A DNA stretch of 64,000 nucleotides from Vitis vinifera (taxonomy: Eukaryota > Streptophyta > Magnoliopsida > Vitales > Vitaceae). The stretch lies in assembly GCF_030704535.1 (NCBI RefSeq), contig NC_081819.1, positions 19,068,001 through 19,132,000 on the forward strand, read 5' to 3'. How positions within the stretch are numbered: position 1 is the first letter of the stretch; each line of letters starts with the position of its first letter. The notes beneath the pieces were generated by a model. That model was not told the origin of the DNA, made no database searches, and saw only the letters and a list, made by a program, of their open reading frames with translations. This document shows, one piece after another, positions 12,241 to 24,300 of the stretch. Made by a program: the position numbers and the translations under genes.

Positions 12241-15200
12241 ATGGCGTGGCCAAACCCGTCGTATTATCTGGCGTCGAAGGCCAAGAGACCCAATCTCTAC
12301 TACTTGGCCACCAGCGTCACCCTCTGTTCAATTTTCTACATCGCCGGAATCTGGCAGCACACCAGAGGCGGCGTCGCGAATTTGGCCGAAAGCGAATGCA
12401 CCCAACTCCAGAACATCAGCGGCGTCGCCCCAAAATCCCACACTCTCGACTTCGACACCCACCACTCCGCCATAGACCTCCCCATCGCGCCTACCTCACC
12501 GGCGCGTGTCAATCACTTCCCCGCCTGTCCTACGTACCTCAGCGAGTACACCCCCTGCGAGGACGCCCAGCGGTCGCTCAAGTTCGATAGGGTGATGCTG
12601 GTTTATCGGGAGAGGCACTGCCCGGAGCCCAACGAGGTTCTGAAGTGCCGCGTGCCGGCTCCCAACGGGTACACGACGCCGTTCCGATGGCCGGAGAGTC
12701 GGGACTCGGTGTGGTTCGCGAATGTGCCGCATAAGGAGTTGACAGTGGAGAAAGCGGTTCAGAACTGGGTCCGGTTCGAGGGGAAGCGGTTCAGGTTTCC
12801 GGGCGGTGGGACCATGTTCCCTCGTGGTGCTGACGCCTACATTGACGAAATAGGGAAGTTGATTAATCTGAAAGATGGGTCCATCAGAACCGCCATTGAC
12901 ACCGGCTGTGGGGTACGTAAAATCTTCTATTCTTCTCTTTCCTTTCCGAATTGCCACCTGCCGGAAATCGGATAGGTCGAGCAGGTCCTTTTAGGTATAC
13001 CTATTTCATTCATTGTCTGGGTGGTTGAACCGGCCGGTTCGAATTTCATTTTGCCGGCATAAAAGGCAATTCGATTGGATGATATCCCGCTTTTATGAGT
13101 TTCCTTTTGTTATACTACAAGAATATGTTTTTATAGCAAGAAAAAAAAATAAAAAAATCTGGGGATACCATAAAATATTTTAAATTCTTTGACTTTCCTT
13201 TTTTTAAATTATTGTAGAAAATAAAGTAAAAGAGAGAATAAAGGGATTTTCCAATCCACTAGCCTTTTGTGTTCTATTGAGAGGTTTTTTGGTTTTTTGG
13301 TTTTTTAATTTTAATTTTATTTTTTAATTTTACTTTTATTTATTTTTATTGAATTGAAAGTTGACTTCGGGTAAGGAAAGATCTTTCTAAATTTTTGAAT
13401 ATCAATCTACATGGGCTCCCTTTTTTGAACCTTGAAGTCTTTTGTCTAATAATTATTACTGATCATATATAAGCTTTTAGAACTGCCATCAGCTGTTGAA
13501 TCCCTTTGAGTATTAAACACTTCAAGTAAAGTTTGGCTAAATCTCTCAATTTTTGTTTCTATCTTCTTTAATTACACCTAACTTCAGATCTTACATTTTC
13601 ATCTAGAGTAGTAGCCTTCAATAATACAACAAATTTGCAGTATAATTACATCTTTATACACTTTGTACAATCAACAGCTGATGATGATGAATATTAGAAC
13701 TTTTTTCATTTTCCATTCAATCAAACAAGGCCTAAATATTAAAACTTTCTTCAGAGTATCAAACATGCTGCTAACTGATTTCATCAGGCGACAGACCAGC
13801 TCACATGACAGTGATGGATGTTGGGCTTTTTTCATTTTTGATTCATCAGATGAAACCAAAATACAATGAATGGTTATATGCAACTGGCCTTGAATTTTTC
13901 TGCAGGTTGCAAGCTGGGGAGCTTACCTTCTGTCAAGGAACATCTTGACGGTATCGTTTGCGCCGAGGGACACTCATGAAGCTCAGGTGCAGTTTGCGCT
14001 TGAGCGAGGGGTTCCGGCGTTGATAGGAGTTATGGCTTCTATCAGGCTTCCCTACCCTTCAAGGGCTTTTGATATGGCGCATTGTTCTCGCTGTCTGATT
14101 CCTTGGGGCCAGTATGGTAATAAATTTCTGTGAATTTTTCTTATTTTCTGCATTCTCTTTGTTTCTTTTAGTGTTGGGGGTTTGAGTTTGATTTATGGTT
14201 GTTGGGCAGGTGGGCTTTATTTAATTGAAATAGATAGGATTTTACGGCCTGGAGGGTATTGGATTCTCTCCGGGCCACCAGTAAACTGGAAGAAACACTG
14301 GAAAGGCTGGAACAGAACTGCTGAAGATCTGAACAATGAACAATCTGGGATTGAGGCTGTTGCCAAAAGCCTGTGCTGGAAGAAATTGGTTGAGAAGGAT
14401 GATCTTGCTGTTTGGCAGAAACCTACTAATCATGCCCACTGTCAAATAAACCGAAAGGTCTACAAAAAACCGCCCTTTTGCGAGGGAAAAGATCCAGACC
14501 AGGCATGGTAATGCGGTCTTCGATTATTTAAGTGCCTTATGTTGTGTTTTAGCTTTATAATCATACATGATCATTCAGACTTTTACATTCCTTTCCCTTT
14601 CGATTTTTCCTGCCACTTTCATAACTTGTTCGTCAAGGATTGTGACTGTTTTTAGTGTTAACTTAAAATGGAATCACCAAGAAAACCACAAAAGTAATAT
14701 TAAAATATTCTTTCCATACTGTTAGAGAACAATTCATCATTGATACCAAAACCAACTTGATGATAAAGGCTGAAAGCTGTTGGATGTCATTCTCCAGCCA
14801 AACACTTGTTAGGCTGAGACTACTCTCTTCCTTTTTTTCAGCTCTTTGGACTCTACCCATCTGTTACTTGCATTTCACTGATCCTTCTAACCCGTTTGTA
14901 TCATCTGCAGGTACACCAAATTGGAGAATTGCCTAACCCCGTTGCCTGAAGTTGGCCATGTCAAAGACATAGCTGGTGGGATGCTGAAAAAATGGCCAGA
15001 GAGGCTGACTTCAGTCCCTCCAAGGATTATGCGAGGTAGCGTGAAGGGAATCACAGCTAAGATTTTCAGAGAAGATACAGACAAATGGAAGAAGAGAGTA
15101 ACATACTACAAGGGTTTCGATGGAAATCTAGCAGTACCCGGAAGATTCCGGAACATTCTTGACATGAACGCATACTTGGGAGGCTTTGCAGCTGCACTCA

Positions 15201-15793
15201 TAAATGATCCATTGTGGGTTATGAACATGGTCCCAGTTGAGGCTGAGATCAACACCCTTGGCATCATCTATGAACGTGGACTGATAGGAACTTATCAGAA
15301 TTGGTAAGCTTAATTCTCAACATCTTCATGAAATCAACTGGAAGATGTTCACTGTTATGATAACACTCTTATCATCTGGTTTTATATAGGTGTGAGGCCA
15401 TGTCGACTTATCCAAGAACTTATGACTTCATTCATGGCGATTCGGTTTTTACCCTCTACAAGGACAGGTAACAACGTTTTCAGTTCAAATTTTTAGAGGT
15501 TTTTAGGATCATAAATCTGATCATTCTAGTATACTTTGTGGAACAGATGCGAAATGGAAAATATTCTGTTGGAAATGGACAGAATTTTGAGGCCAGGAGG
15601 TACTGTAATTTTGAGAGACGATGTGGATATGGTGGTGAAGATCCAGAGCATCATTGAGAGACTGAATTGGAACAGCAAAATTGTGGATCATGAAGAGGGT
15701 CCCCATCACACAGAAAAGATTGTATGGGCAGTAAAGCAGTATTGGACGGCCCCAGCTGCTGCTACAGATCAACAGGGATCAAAAACATCTTAA
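12241..15793 (+). CDS. PMT15: PMT15-like DUF248 Golgi methyltransferase, complete, six exons
   Basis: Exons 12241-12912, 13906-14116, 14210-14507, 14911-15303, 15390-15467 and 15547-15793 join with GT/AG borders into 632 codons. Residues 1-18 are a short basic cytosolic tail and about 20-38 a single membrane anchor ([18 protein letters not shown]), giving a type II Golgi protein. The lumenal part is the DUF248 (putative SAM-dependent methyltransferase) fold. Landmarks are [32 protein letters not shown], the SAM-binding [29 protein letters not shown], and the second half with [26 protein letters not shown] and MDRILRPGG. Length is normal for the family. The family includes QUA2/QUA3, implicated in pectin homogalacturonan methylesterification; this protein's substrate is inferred. 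The N-terminus ([17 protein letters not shown]) points to the PMT15 branch. The ATG is the first in frame before the anchor. Confidence 0.93.
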
Positions 15794-16449
15794 TTACAGG
15801 AAGAATTGATTTTTTTTTTCTCTGAACCCTGTTCTGAGGGTTTTACCACAATGGATAAATCTCTTCACACAGATCAAGAGCTGATTCATTCTTTTTTCCC
15901 AAAGAGTGTCTGATGTTTTATTTGTTCATATTTCTTTATGTGGGGTTTTAGGGTTTTGGGAGGGTTGGTTGGTGGCAGTTTGTGGGTGTTGTGGTGTTTG
16001 GTGGGGGTTTGTTGGAATTGGTGTTTGATGCTTCAAGGGGAAAAAAAAATGTTTTGGATGGGGTTTGGTGGAAGTATGGGAATTATTCATGACTGCAAAT
16101 ATAATCATCACATTTTTTTTATTCAACAAAACATCAAATTAACTTCTCTTTTTTATTTTTTTTATTTTTATTTTTATTTTCAAATTAACTTTGTTAGGGC
16201 TAGTATTACTCATTCCTTGTTTAGGAGTGTGATTTAAAAATATTTTAATTTTTTTTTAAAAAATAAAAAATTATAGAAATTTAACATGCAAAGGCTACTC
16301 TTGAAAATTTCTCAACCCAATTACTTAGTAGTATTTGCAAGGAATGATGTCGGAGGTTTTAGTCTGCTTTATTGCTTTGCTTGTTACATGGATTAGTCAT
16401 TTGGTCCATGGTTGGGTGCCACCATATGCGCTGGAGTGCTCTGGCTCGA
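15794..16449. other. 3' flank of the PMT15-like gene
   Basis: Includes the 3' untranslated region and a T/G-rich stretch (15940-16060, GGTTGGTTGGTGG-like). The frames over this stretch on both strands are low-complexity and not believable genes. No clear polyadenylation signal was chosen. Confidence 0.45.
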
Positions 16450-16660
16450 AGTATTTTTAATGGTATATCTAGTGTTTTTCTAGAAAATACCATAAATAAT
16501 TTTTCAATATAAGTGATTTTTAAAATTTTTAAAAATATTTTCTAAATTTTGTCAAATATCGAATATTTTTAAGCTGGAATTACTTTTTAAAATATCTGTC
16601 AAACAAATTTTAAAACTCTTTTTTAAAGTGCTTTCTAGGAAGTGATTGCTTTATGTAAAA
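16450..16660. repeat. Degenerate dispersed repeat copy
   Basis: Variants of GTGTTTTTCTAGAAAATACC and AAGTGATTTTTAAAATTTTT match the family at 10600-11400. Confidence 0.35.
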
Positions 16661-16799
16661 CCTTAAAGTTCTTTTTTGATACTATAAAAATAAAATTTTA
16701 AAAATTGAATATATATTAGAGTTATTTATATACTAGATTGATTTATTTTTTTAGTGGTAAGGGTAAATTAATCTTTTTCTTTTTATTTTCTTTGATTGT

Positions 16800-17290
16800 A
16801 AACGTATTCAAACTCTACAAGGGTATTTGACATGAAGTCAAATTCAACATTTTTACATTGAATTCATTTCAGGAAAGTATTAAGAAAAGAAAAAAAAAAA
16901 AAAAAAGTTCTTCGGTGTTTAATTTTACCGTGAAAATATGAAAACAATAAAATAAAATTAGTTATAAACTTTTCATTTTCAAATTATTTAACTTTTAACT
17001 TTTATATAGAATATTTAAAATAAATGAAATGAATTTAAAGTAGCATAAAATATAATGTATAATTTAAATCTTTTTTTTTTTTCTTCATTTTTTTTTTCTT
17101 CAATATTTTCTCTTGGTTTTCTTTCCTTTAAATTTATTGAGAATCAAATTTAACCTTTTGAAAATATTATTTTTCATTGAACTTGTATACAAACTAAATT
17201 CAAAGTAAAAATTAAACTTCCTTTTACATTGAACCATCTCTCAAAGAAAAGAATTTAGAATTTATACTAAACTTGTCTTTTTACAAGGAT
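16800..17290 (+). repeat. Segmental duplication block upstream of CYP87 copy A
   Basis: Runs in parallel with 25380-25860 in front of copy B: shared GTGTTTAATTTTAC, GAAAATATGAAAA, ACTTTTAACTTTTATAT, AGCATAAAATATAATGTA and AACTTGTCTTTT. Together with the promoter repeats and exons this shows that A and B descend from one duplicated segment reaching about 1.3 kb upstream of the start codon. The block also resembles the dispersed repeat at 2355-2890, so a transposon lay in the ancestral segment. Confidence 0.55.
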
Positions 17291-17728
17291 AGTCCCAATA
17301 TTCATCTTTTATAATATTAATTTATTTTTAATAGAATTTAAAATTTCAAAAGTAGAAAAACCAAAAGAAGTTGAAAATAAAAATGAAACTGAGTGAGACA
17401 AGCCCGTATAAGAATTTTCTATATGTACCCTATCTCATCCATTCTGTTTATTTTTTAATTTACTTTTAAATAAAAATGAGAATGGATATAAATAAATGAA
17501 ATGATATTAAAACAAGAATGATCCGTCCAGAAACCGTCCCATTGATTTATACTATTAGAAAGTAGTTTTAAAAAGTTAAAAGATCATTTATACCTACCAA
17601 AAGATCATTTAGAAAGTAGTACTTAATAAGTAATTCTTTTGAAAATATTTAAAAAATTTTTTTTTTTCTACAAGTATTTGGGATAAAAACCCTACCAAAA
17701 GCTTAATTATGTAAATGAATCTCATGGT
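17291..17728. other. AT-rich DNA between the duplication block and the promoter repeats
   Basis: Nothing recognised. It includes AAAAGATCATTTA repeated twice near 17580-17615. Confidence 0.4.
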
Positions 17729-18155
17729 AAATGCCAATTAAGAGATGATAAACCTAGTCAACAAGGCTATGCTAGCTTGTATATATAAGTGGCCTCCCTT
17801 CATTTTTTTTTGGAAACACATGGCCTTTCCAAGTGACAAATGCTAATTAAGAAATCATAAACCAATCAACAGGGCTATGCTAACTTGTATATATAAGTGG
17901 CCTCCCTTCTCCTTTCTTTTGAAACACAGCCTTTCCAAGTGATAAATGCCAATTAAGAAATCATAAACCTAATCAACAAGGCTAGATTGTCTATGTAAGT
18001 GGCCTCTCTTCTCCTTTCTTTACAAGCTCATAGCCTTTCCAAGTGATAAATGTCAATTAAGAGATCATAAACCTACTCAACAAGGCTGTGGTAGCTCGGC
18101 TATGCAAGCTTGTGTTTTCTTGCCCCGTCTTTCCAAACTCATAGCCTTTCCAAGC
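17729..18155 (+). promoter_or_regulatory. Four tandem promoter-like repeats before CYP87 copy A
   Basis: About four units of roughly 100-110 bp. Each runs AAATGCCAATTAAGA, AAACCTAGTCAACAAGGCTA, TATGTAAGTGGCC or TATATATAAGTGGCC, CCTTCTCCTTTCTTT, and TAGCCTTTCCAAG. The first two units contain a good TATA-box-like TATATATAAG; the later ones have it degraded. The last unit ends about 18 bp before the copy A start codon, so the array is a multiplied core promoter and leader. Related units precede copy B (26200-27870). Confidence 0.7.
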
Positions 18156-18172
18156 AATTGATTAATAGGAGA

Positions 18173-20762
18173 ATGGGGGTGTTTGTTCTTTGCCTTATCG
18201 CTTTCCTTGTTATTCTGATAAGCCAATGGCTGCACAGAAGTGGTTGAACCCCAAGTGCAAAGGAAGATTGCCACGTGGTTCAATGGGCTTGCCAATCATT
18301 GGAGAGACGATCCCGTTCTTCTCCCCTCACTCTTTCTACGGCATCCCTCATTTCATTAGCAAGAGAATGACCAAGTAAGACAGCATGAGTTTATCCTGGG
18401 AATAATTTGTTTTAGAAGCAAAAACAAACTACATATTATTCTTTTATATATATTCTATTTTCTCCATGGTTTTATTTTCTCTTAATTTCAGATACGGGTC
18501 GGTGTTAAAAACTAGCTTGGTTGGGAATCTGGTGGTTGTATCTGGAGATTCAGAGCTTAATCAGTATATCTTTAAAGAAGGGAAGTCAGTCTACTGCTCT
18601 TACAAGGAAAGTGCTCTCAAGATTATGGGAGAACAAAGCTTATTAGCGTACCATGGGGTCTTTCACAAGTACCTTAAAAACTTGACATTGTCCATGATTG
18701 GCCCGGAAAGCCTCAAGGAAGTATTACTGCATGAAACGGACGCTATAACTCGCAAATATCTACATTCATGTAGTAACTACGCCAGTTTTGATGTGAAAGA
18801 AGAATCTGCAAACGTAAGTGACCGAGGCCTTCTCAATGGGCAAATTTCATCCAGTCCAAAATCGAAGCAATCTTTCTAGCAATTTCACCTAGTCCTTTAC
18901 CTTTTGCAGGACTTGGCGAGAATATTTTGAAGGCTTTGTAGCCAAAAGTTTTTCTAATTACATTGATCCTGCATATAATTATATTTCTGATTACTTGAGA
19001 AATTGTTGTTTCCGGACAGATGGTGTTCGAGTATTTTGCTAAGAAATTGTTTGGCTGCGAGGAAGCTAAGGCATATAGAAGAAACTTAAGAGAGAGCTAC
19101 AAAGCTTTTCTTGATGGCATTATATCATTTCCCCTAAACATTCCAGGAACTGCATTCCACGCATGTTTAAAGGTAGGTAATCAACTATCATAAAATTACA
19201 ATACCTAGAGGCCAATAGACCCCAACAGGTGCAAAAGGGCTAAATGGTCTTTATAACTTTAAAACGCATTTACAAAGTTAAAAGGAGTATATATCACAAT
19301 TACCTCAATGCTAACACAACGTACTTGTTTTGTCTTATAGGATTGATGGTTAAAATAGACAAACACTACATGGTATCAAAGTTGATCCCCAACACTAACA
19401 TGACATTGTAATGAATGTTTGTCTATTTAGTTCATGTAATGAATGTTTGTCTATTTAGTTTAACAATTCTGTGAAATACAACGAAGACATAAAAAAGTTT
19501 TTAATATTATATATGTATAAATTCTTTTTAATCATGTAAATTCATTTTAAACCCGTGATAGCATACTAAACCCATAATGAATAATGTTTACATGGTTAGT
19601 AGCAAGTTGCTACAACAAATTTATACTTTTCTATATTATACTAAATCTTGTTCTTCCTATTTGAATTAAGGATGTGAAAATGCGGTAAAAGTGATTAATG
19701 AAAGAAAACCATCAAAGAAGCCCTGCCATGATTTCTTAGATTTTTTACTAGAGGAAGCAAAGAATGAAGATACAATTCTAAATGAAGCAATTATCGTAGA
19801 CCTCTTTGTGCTTCTCTTTGCTAGTTACGAGACTACTTCTGAAGTCATTACATTAGCCATGAAATTTCTCAGTGATCATCCCTCAATTGTTGTAGAATTA
19901 ATGGTTTGTCATCCATCATTTAAACCCTAATTTTTTTCTTTTCAATCTTAAAAAGGATAATACATGACTTGGTAAATTATATAACCCTTTGTAGAAAGAG
20001 CATGAACGAATTCTGAAAAATCGAGGAAATGAGGAATTGGGAATCACATGGACAGAATACAAATCCATGACTTCTACACATATGGTGAGTTGAGTTAACT
20101 CTTACATTCTCTCTCTATTTATAGACACATATACTTCTTATGTTTGTTACATTGATGACCTTATCATTTCTCTTTATTTTTCAGGTTATAAATGAAACCC
20201 TTAGGTTGGGAAACATTGTCTCAGGAATTTTTAAACAAGTAACGAAAGATATCGAGATGAAGGGTAAGTTCAAAATAACACTTAGGTGCTACTTAGTTGA
20301 CATTCTCGAGTAAATTTCTTACATCATACACAAAGTCACAATTTTTAAAAGATAATAGTAGTAGGTTAAAACGTTTATTAAGTATAAAAGAACCATTGAT
20401 ATAAATCAAAATATCAATGGTTTCTCTTCAATAATAAATTTACTTTTAGAAAATATTAAAAATATTCTTTGAAAAAAAATATTTTCATTTTCAATTTTCC
20501 AATTGAAAAGTCAAAGAATACAAGCTTTTTATTTTTAAATAAAAAAAAACACTTTGTAAAGTCATAAAAATGAACGAAATTTATTGACTTTAATTAATTA
20601 ATTTTTCATGATTTTCAATTAAGAGAAAAGTCGAAAGAGAAATAACAAAACATTTTATTGTTTCAAGTGGAAAAAAAAATTCTTGGAGGGGAGATAATTC
20701 GGAAGGCTGGTTTGATGTTTTCACATCAACTTCACATCCAAATCTCAGCAAAATACAAATGA
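18173..20762 (+). pseudogene. CYP87-family cytochrome P450, copy A: frameshifted and lacking the haem-binding exons
   Basis: Exons by comparison with copy B: 18173-18374, 18492-18813, 19020-19172, 19670-19903, 19995-20084, 20185-20263 and a relic of exon 9 at 20667-20762. CYP87 traits include GSMGLPIIGET near the N-terminus, the I-helix ASYETTS and the K-helix NETLRL. Defects: two extra bases in exon 1 (CTGCACAGAAG against CTGCAGAAG in B) bring a stop about 24 codons in. The exon 4 acceptor is TAA instead of TAG and the exon 9 acceptor CAA instead of CAG. Exon 9 has one extra A. Exons 7 and 8, with the FxxGxRxCxG cysteine loop, are deleted; intron 6 text passes into intron 8 text near 20400-20420. 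In-frame losses also occur in exons 2 and 4. It cannot make a working P450. The exon match to B is otherwise very close. Confidence 0.93.
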
Positions 20763-21474
20763 TTAATTCAAACATTTCGTCTTCAAAGAAAAATAAGCAT
20801 AACTCCAAAAAATTTTCAAACATGCAAAAAATATAGGATTCACACCTTGATATGTTCGATTATGATTTTATTTCATCTCATCCTACCTAAAATTATATGT
20901 AATATTAAATAAAAAATATTTTAATTGATTTTTTTTATTTTTTTCAAATTTTTAACAAATGTAAAATATTATTTTTCGTAAAAATAAATTATGGATATGT
21001 ATAATATTTATTTAATTTTAAATTATATTTTTTTAGTAGAATTTAAAATTTCAAAAAAAAATATTGAAATAATAATAGATATAAATGCAATAAAGCATGG
21101 ACAGGACCCATCCCATCCATCTTTAATTGCAACCACCTTTCTTTATTTTTTAGTGACAACTCAATTTGAATCGTCAAACAATTCCACGCGCGTTTTATTG
21201 AATAAATTTCTACTATCTCTATCAAATAAATCACCGAATAAAAATCAAATAAAATCACGCAATTGCCAAAACTTGACTTTGACTTATTCCTAAAATCACG
21301 GAACCCACATTTAAAATGATTTGTTGCAAAATTATTTGTCTCCTTGTGGTGGCTTATACATCACGTAACCATGACAGAAAAGTCCAAGGCCTGTACACCC
21401 CAATAACGAATAAAACACATGGCATCCACAAAAATGCAAGGGCCAAATTATTATCCTAAACAATAATTTCATAA
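20763..21474. other. 3' flank of CYP87 copy A and AT-rich DNA
   Basis: The first 50 bp or so still match the 3' flank of copy B (CATTTCGTCTTCAAAGAA). Beyond that nothing is recognised. Confidence 0.45.
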
Positions 21475-21655
21475 ATATAAAGAATAATTAAAAATAAGGT
21501 ATCATATATAAAAATTATTTTTAAAATATATTTAAAAACTAGTTTCAAAATATTTTAAATTTCCAAATAAACTTTTATTTTATAAAACATCGTAATTGTT
21601 CTCAAATTATTTTTCAAAACTATTTTTGAAAGCACTTCCCGATAACCTTATTCGT
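21475..21655. repeat. Small dispersed repeat copy
   Basis: Word order AAAGAATAATTAAAAATAA, TATCATATATAAAAATTA, AAATAAACTTTTATTTTATAA and TTGTTCTCAAA repeats that at 40540-40690. It is probably a MITE remnant. Confidence 0.4.
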
Positions 21656-21946
21656 TAATTTAATCTACAAAAATGTGTTAAAACTATACATTTCATTAAA
21701 AAGTTTAAAACTTGAAAATTAATTGATTCTATGGAAGTTTTAGCAAAAAACCTCTTGAAGTTCTTTAGATTCTCTTTGGAAATGTTTTTAGAAGGCACTT
21801 TTAGCCTAAAAAGCATTTTTTTTAATAAAAAAAAATCAATATTTTCACAAAATTTAGAAAATAGTTTTAAAAAGTTAAAAACATATTTTTATTATTTTCT
21901 GAAAAAAAAATAATTGATAAATAATTTTTTCAAAAAAACTTTTAAA

Positions 21947-22452
21947 CAAGGATTAAAATACTTGGATATATGGTAATATATCTAATATCTCTGGATACCA
22001 ATACAAAATTCGGGAAAGTATATCCATCAATCAATTTTTTCGGATATTTTATTGATATTTCATTGATTTTTCAATTTTTTATTATTAAATAAATAACTTA
22101 TAATTATTTTATTTTTATATTTGATTTAATTTATTACAAAAAAAATATAAAAACATAATTTTCTTAATAGGTCTTTTTTATATAATCTATATTATTGTAA
22201 AACAATCTATAATACAACTTAATAATAAATATACATTTATAAAATTTATATTTTTTATTGATGTAGAGGGTATATTATTATTAAATATGGCAAATTATAT
22301 ATATCTATATTTATATATATATAGATATATTTACTTTTTATATAGTTTTTTAGAATTTTTATTAATTTTTATATTACCATATTTTGTATCAAAATATCGA
22401 TTCATAAAATCGAAATATCGATATATCTGTAATTATCGATATTTTCATCCTT
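21947..22452. mobile_element. MITE with AAGGATGAAAATATCGA-type ends and 9-bp target duplication
   Basis: The left end AAGGATTAAAATA and the right end TATTTTCATCCTT are inverted repeats. The inner arms carry GGATATAT/ATATATC words such as CGATATATC. It is flanked by ACTTTTAAA at 21938-21946 and 22453-22461, a 9-bp direct repeat as expected of Mutator-like elements. About 506 bp, AT-rich, no frame. Superfamily is inferred from the duplication length only. Confidence 0.6.
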
Positions 22453-22990
22453 ACTTTTAAAAAAAGTGTTTCCAATAAAAGCAAACATTGCTAAACACAT
22501 TTTTAATTATACAAAGAAGGTGGCTTTGTTCTCTTTCTTGTCAAAATCATAGCCTTTCAAGCAACTGATTAGTGAGTTTATGGGTGAGGATGCGGATGAA
22601 TGTTCTTTGACCATAATTCTTTTTTTTTTTTTTTTTTTTGTCATCAAAATATTTGAATATTTCGTCTCCAAAGATGGAGTGTGACATATCTAGGGATGGT
22701 TTTCAATACGAAGTTTTTTTATCTTTAAAAGATATTTTACCACAATATTAATGTTTTTGGAGATGCAATAGTTTGTCTTTAATGCTATACTTTCTCATAG
22801 ATTCTAAAATTAACATCTTAAATTCTTTCTTTATCATCATTAATTTATACACTTATTTTAAAAATTTTCATCAAAAAAATTCTTTTATCACCATTCATTT
22901 CATATGGACTTAACACCAACAAAAATTATCTCCATCCTTCTTAAAATTAATGTCTTAAATTATCTTTTTTATTTTCAATCAAATTTAACC
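22453..22990. other. AT-rich intergenic with a stray promoter-repeat scrap
   Basis: At 22530-22600 a short stretch (TCATAGCCTTTCAAGCAACTGATTAGTGAG, read in parts) resembles the leader just before the CYP87 start codons, followed by ATGGGTGAGGATGCGG. It may be a remnant of another CYP87 exon 1. A T-run of about 20 lies at 22619-22640. Nothing else seen. Confidence 0.4.
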
Positions 22991-23480
22991 AAGGATGAAA
23001 ATATTAGTTTTAATGGATATATCAATAATCCAATTTTATAGATATATTGAGAAATATTAATAAATATTTTAACACAAATTATTAGTGAGACAAAAATTGA
23101 TCAAAATTCATGAAAATGTTGAGAAAAATTCTAAAAATTGATATAAGAAGTACTAATATACATTTTCAAATTATATATTATATTTATATAATATAATTTA
23201 TCATATTGGATAATAATATTGTATGCATCAATAAGAAATATGAATTTTATAAATATATATTTATTATTAAGCTTATTTTGATAATAATATTGTGACATTC
23301 GATAATAATATATCCAACTTGAAAATATATTTAATATTAAAATTATAATTTATTTAATTTAAATATATTCAATAATATAAAATAAATGATGATATAGATA
23401 TGAAATCCTAATTTTTAGTTTTTTATTTTTAACAACTAATTAAATAAAACTTAAAAATAAAATAATTAAAACTAATTTAT
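22991..23480. mobile_element. Second, truncated copy of the AAGGATGAAAATAT MITE
   Basis: Starts AAGGATGAAAATATTAG and has the same GGATATATCAATAATCC-like arm as 21947-22452. I could not find the matching right end, so the limit is approximate. Confidence 0.4.
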
Positions 23481-23599
23481 TTTATTATTATTTTTCCATA
23501 TATTATATATATACTTATTAAAATTATTTAATTAAAACTAAATCCTAGAAACAAATAATATATAATTATATTTACATTCCTATCATAGGACCAAAGTGC

Positions 23600-23935
23600 C
23601 CACTTGGTTAACACTTGGTCTTAGACGTTTGATTGAAATTGGTAGGTGTTGACCCGGTCAAAGAAAATCCAAAGAAGCAAACAAATGGTCATAGGATTGA
23701 CCAACTACTCTAGTAGTCAGTCCCCCACAAACTTGGAAGTATGTTGACGTGTCAAAGAAAATCTAAATTAATAAGATTGGTCAACTATTCTAGTGGCCCC
23801 CCATAGACTCAAGTGGTATCGTGGAAGCCAATTTGAGTTTGAAAACCATTGCAGTGAAATGACCCCACAAACTCAAGTTGCATTGTGGAAGCAATTTTGA
23901 GTATCATTGGAGCCAATTGAACAAAGCCTTTCCAA
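23600..23935. repeat. Degenerate tandem repeats rich in TTGAC boxes
   Basis: Two units of about 95 bp (23643-23740 and 23741-23820) share TGTTGAC, GTCAAAGAAAATC, TCAACTA and TCTAGT. A further pair shares ACTCAAGT...GTGGAAGC. At least six TTGAC/GTCAA cores fall in 23648-23785, including the near-palindrome TTGACCCGGTCAA. TTGACC is the W-box core bound by WRKY factors. No gene is adjacent (the nearest start codon is more than 2 kb away), so a regulatory role is speculative. Confidence 0.45.
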
Positions 23936-23939
23936 GATG

Positions 23940-24300
23940 ATGTTGTACAAAGTGATAATCTCAATTTATGATTGGTTTCGAAAAATACTAAGAAAAAAAA
24001 AATGTAAAGAAAAATGATTTTTTGATATTTGATTGTTCAATAAAAAATATCAAAGAAAATCAAATATAATTAAAATTAATTAGAAACTTATATATTTTTA
24101 AATTATTTAATCTTTATATTGATGAGTTAAAATAAATAAAATGAGTTTAAAGTAACAAAAAAATAATAATTTATCAACTTTTAATCAAGTTTTTATTTTC
24201 CTTAACTTTTTTCTTTCCTTCTACTTTTCTTTTGTATTTTTTTTCTCTTGTATTTTCTTTTAAATTTTATGGGAACCAAACATAGCCAATATGTTTCGTA
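23940..24300. repeat. AT-rich dispersed repeat, further copy
   Basis: Shares AATATAATTAAAATTAATTA, a CTTTTTTCTTTCCTTCTACTT-like pyrimidine stretch and GGGAACCAAACATAGCC with the family at 2355-2890. Confidence 0.4.

Noticed and set aside
12496..12957. 153-codon minus-strand frame
   Set aside because: Antisense shadow of exon 1 of the PMT15-like gene.
15926..16237. Gly-rich frames on both strands downstream of PMT15
   Set aside because: T/G-rich low-complexity DNA in the 3' flank; no conserved text.
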